A stretch of 64,000 nt of DNA, from contig JADJOF010000004.1 of assembly GCA_016713885.1 (NCBI GenBank), forward strand, positions 434,001-498,000, given 5' to 3'. Below, one piece after another: positions 63,728-64,000 of this stretch. The notes beneath the pieces were generated by a model. The model was not told the DNA's origin. It made no database searches and saw nothing but the letters and a program-made list of their open reading frames with translations. Position 1 is the first letter of the stretch. Each line of letters opens with the position of its first letter. Both the position numbers and the translations under genes were made by a program. The stretch is from Bdellovibrionales bacterium. GTDB lineage: Bacteria > Bdellovibrionota > Bdellovibrionia > Bdellovibrionales > JAMPXM01.

Positions 63728-64000
63728 TGCCCTCAGTCGCGTTGATTATCATCGCTCTTACAACAATTTTCACGGGCTGCCGTGAGCAGAAGCCCGAACC
63801 CATTTCCAAACTCATCGAAAGAGCGCTGACCGAAAGTACGAATCCCGTATACAACCCACAGCTGATGGAGGGTCGGATTACCGAACTCAAGTCCCTGAAT
63901 GATAGTAATCCTAAAGAGCTTGCCAACGCTTTGTTGTTTGTTGGCCAAACAGCTCAGGCCATCAACTTACTAGAAGAAAAACCATTCGACGAAGACTCAA
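63727..64000 (+). CDS. Putative lipoprotein (3' end outside window)
   Basis: The reading frame starts at ATG 63727, overlapping the desaturase stop (TGATG), and stays open to the window end (91 codons). The N-terminus is a lipoprotein signal, with ALIIIALTTIFTGC placing the lipid-modified cysteine at residue 18. The following helical part (ITELKSLNDSNPKELANALL, then FVGQTAQAINLLEE) could be the first repeat of a TPR-like solenoid. Function unknown. Confidence 0.65.
   Translation, partial: MPSVALIIIALTTIFTGCREQKPEPISKLIERALTESTNPVYNPQLMEGRITELKSLNDSNPKELANALLFVGQTAQAINLLEEKPFDEDS

Noticed and set aside
1..64000. tRNA, rRNA, CRISPR array, insertion sequence or prophage
   Set aside because: No cloverleaf-like tRNA segment, repeat-spacer array, transposase or phage structural gene was recognised by eye; a tRNAscan or Infernal run would settle small RNAs.

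Overview
The window looks like chromosome of a Gram-negative bacterium with lipopolysaccharide: it has an O-antigen ligase, a Wzx flippase, CDP- and GDP-deoxysugar genes, an outer-membrane barrel protein and two lipoproteins. Base composition is near 50% GC. Coding is dense, with many ATGA, TGATG and TAATG stop/start overlaps. A Bdellovibrionota or 'deltaproteobacterial' origin is only a guess; no rRNA, tRNA, CRISPR or phage marker gene was seen.

Layout. (1) 1-5.4 kb: two YfhO-type membrane glycosyltransferase-like proteins, a CsbB/GtrB-type polyprenyl-phosphate glycosyltransferase, and a DUF4143 ATPase with its own repeated operator. (2) 5.7-10 kb: a SWIM/SNF2 helicase and a MazF-type toxin-antitoxin pair. 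(3) 10.1-32.8 kb: a surface polysaccharide locus. A plus-strand operon runs rfbF, rfbG, CgeB-like GT, GT10 fucosyltransferase-like, wzx, GT2, GT4, O-antigen ligase, GNAT. On the minus strand lie rfbH and gmd-fcl/colC-colD. Next comes a second minus-strand operon, manC, acylating acetaldehyde dehydrogenase, 4-hydroxy-2-oxovalerate aldolase, NAD-epimerase, HpaI aldolase, ThDP enzyme. (4) 32.9-35.5 kb: a HEPN/MNT pair, a lipoprotein and a NodB deacetylase. (5) 35.6-44.4 kb: barrel porin followed by kdpABCDE. (6) 44.4-47.7 kb: glmU-glmS. (7) 47.7-53.4 kb: M14 peptidase, HAD phosphatase, a degenerate histidine kinase, a sigma-54 activator and a GNAT. (8) 53.4-64 kb: a methyltransferase and a hypothetical protein. 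After these comes a cluster with a DUF1702 protein, an ASPIC/UnbV protein, an RnfD/UnbU-like membrane protein, an MBOAT acyltransferase, an unknown polytopic protein, an SGNH protein, a fatty-acid desaturase and a lipoprotein cut by the window end.

Two regions are the best candidates for something new. First, rfbFGH plus the ThDP-enzyme operon resembles the yersiniose (4-C-branched 3,6-dideoxyhexose) route. Here it is joined to a pyruvate aldolase/acylating dehydrogenase pair that could supply an unusual 2-oxoacid donor, giving a longer branch. Second, the 55-64 kb cluster carries the DUF1702/UnbV/UnbU trio known from enediyne cassettes, but with lipid- and acyl-transfer genes and no polyketide synthase in view.

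Six genes, including the normally essential glmS, are each broken by one single-base indel, most in short homopolymers. All six become full-length, family-typical proteins when one base is corrected. Sequencing or assembly error is the simplest explanation, so each is annotated as one gene with the shift marked.
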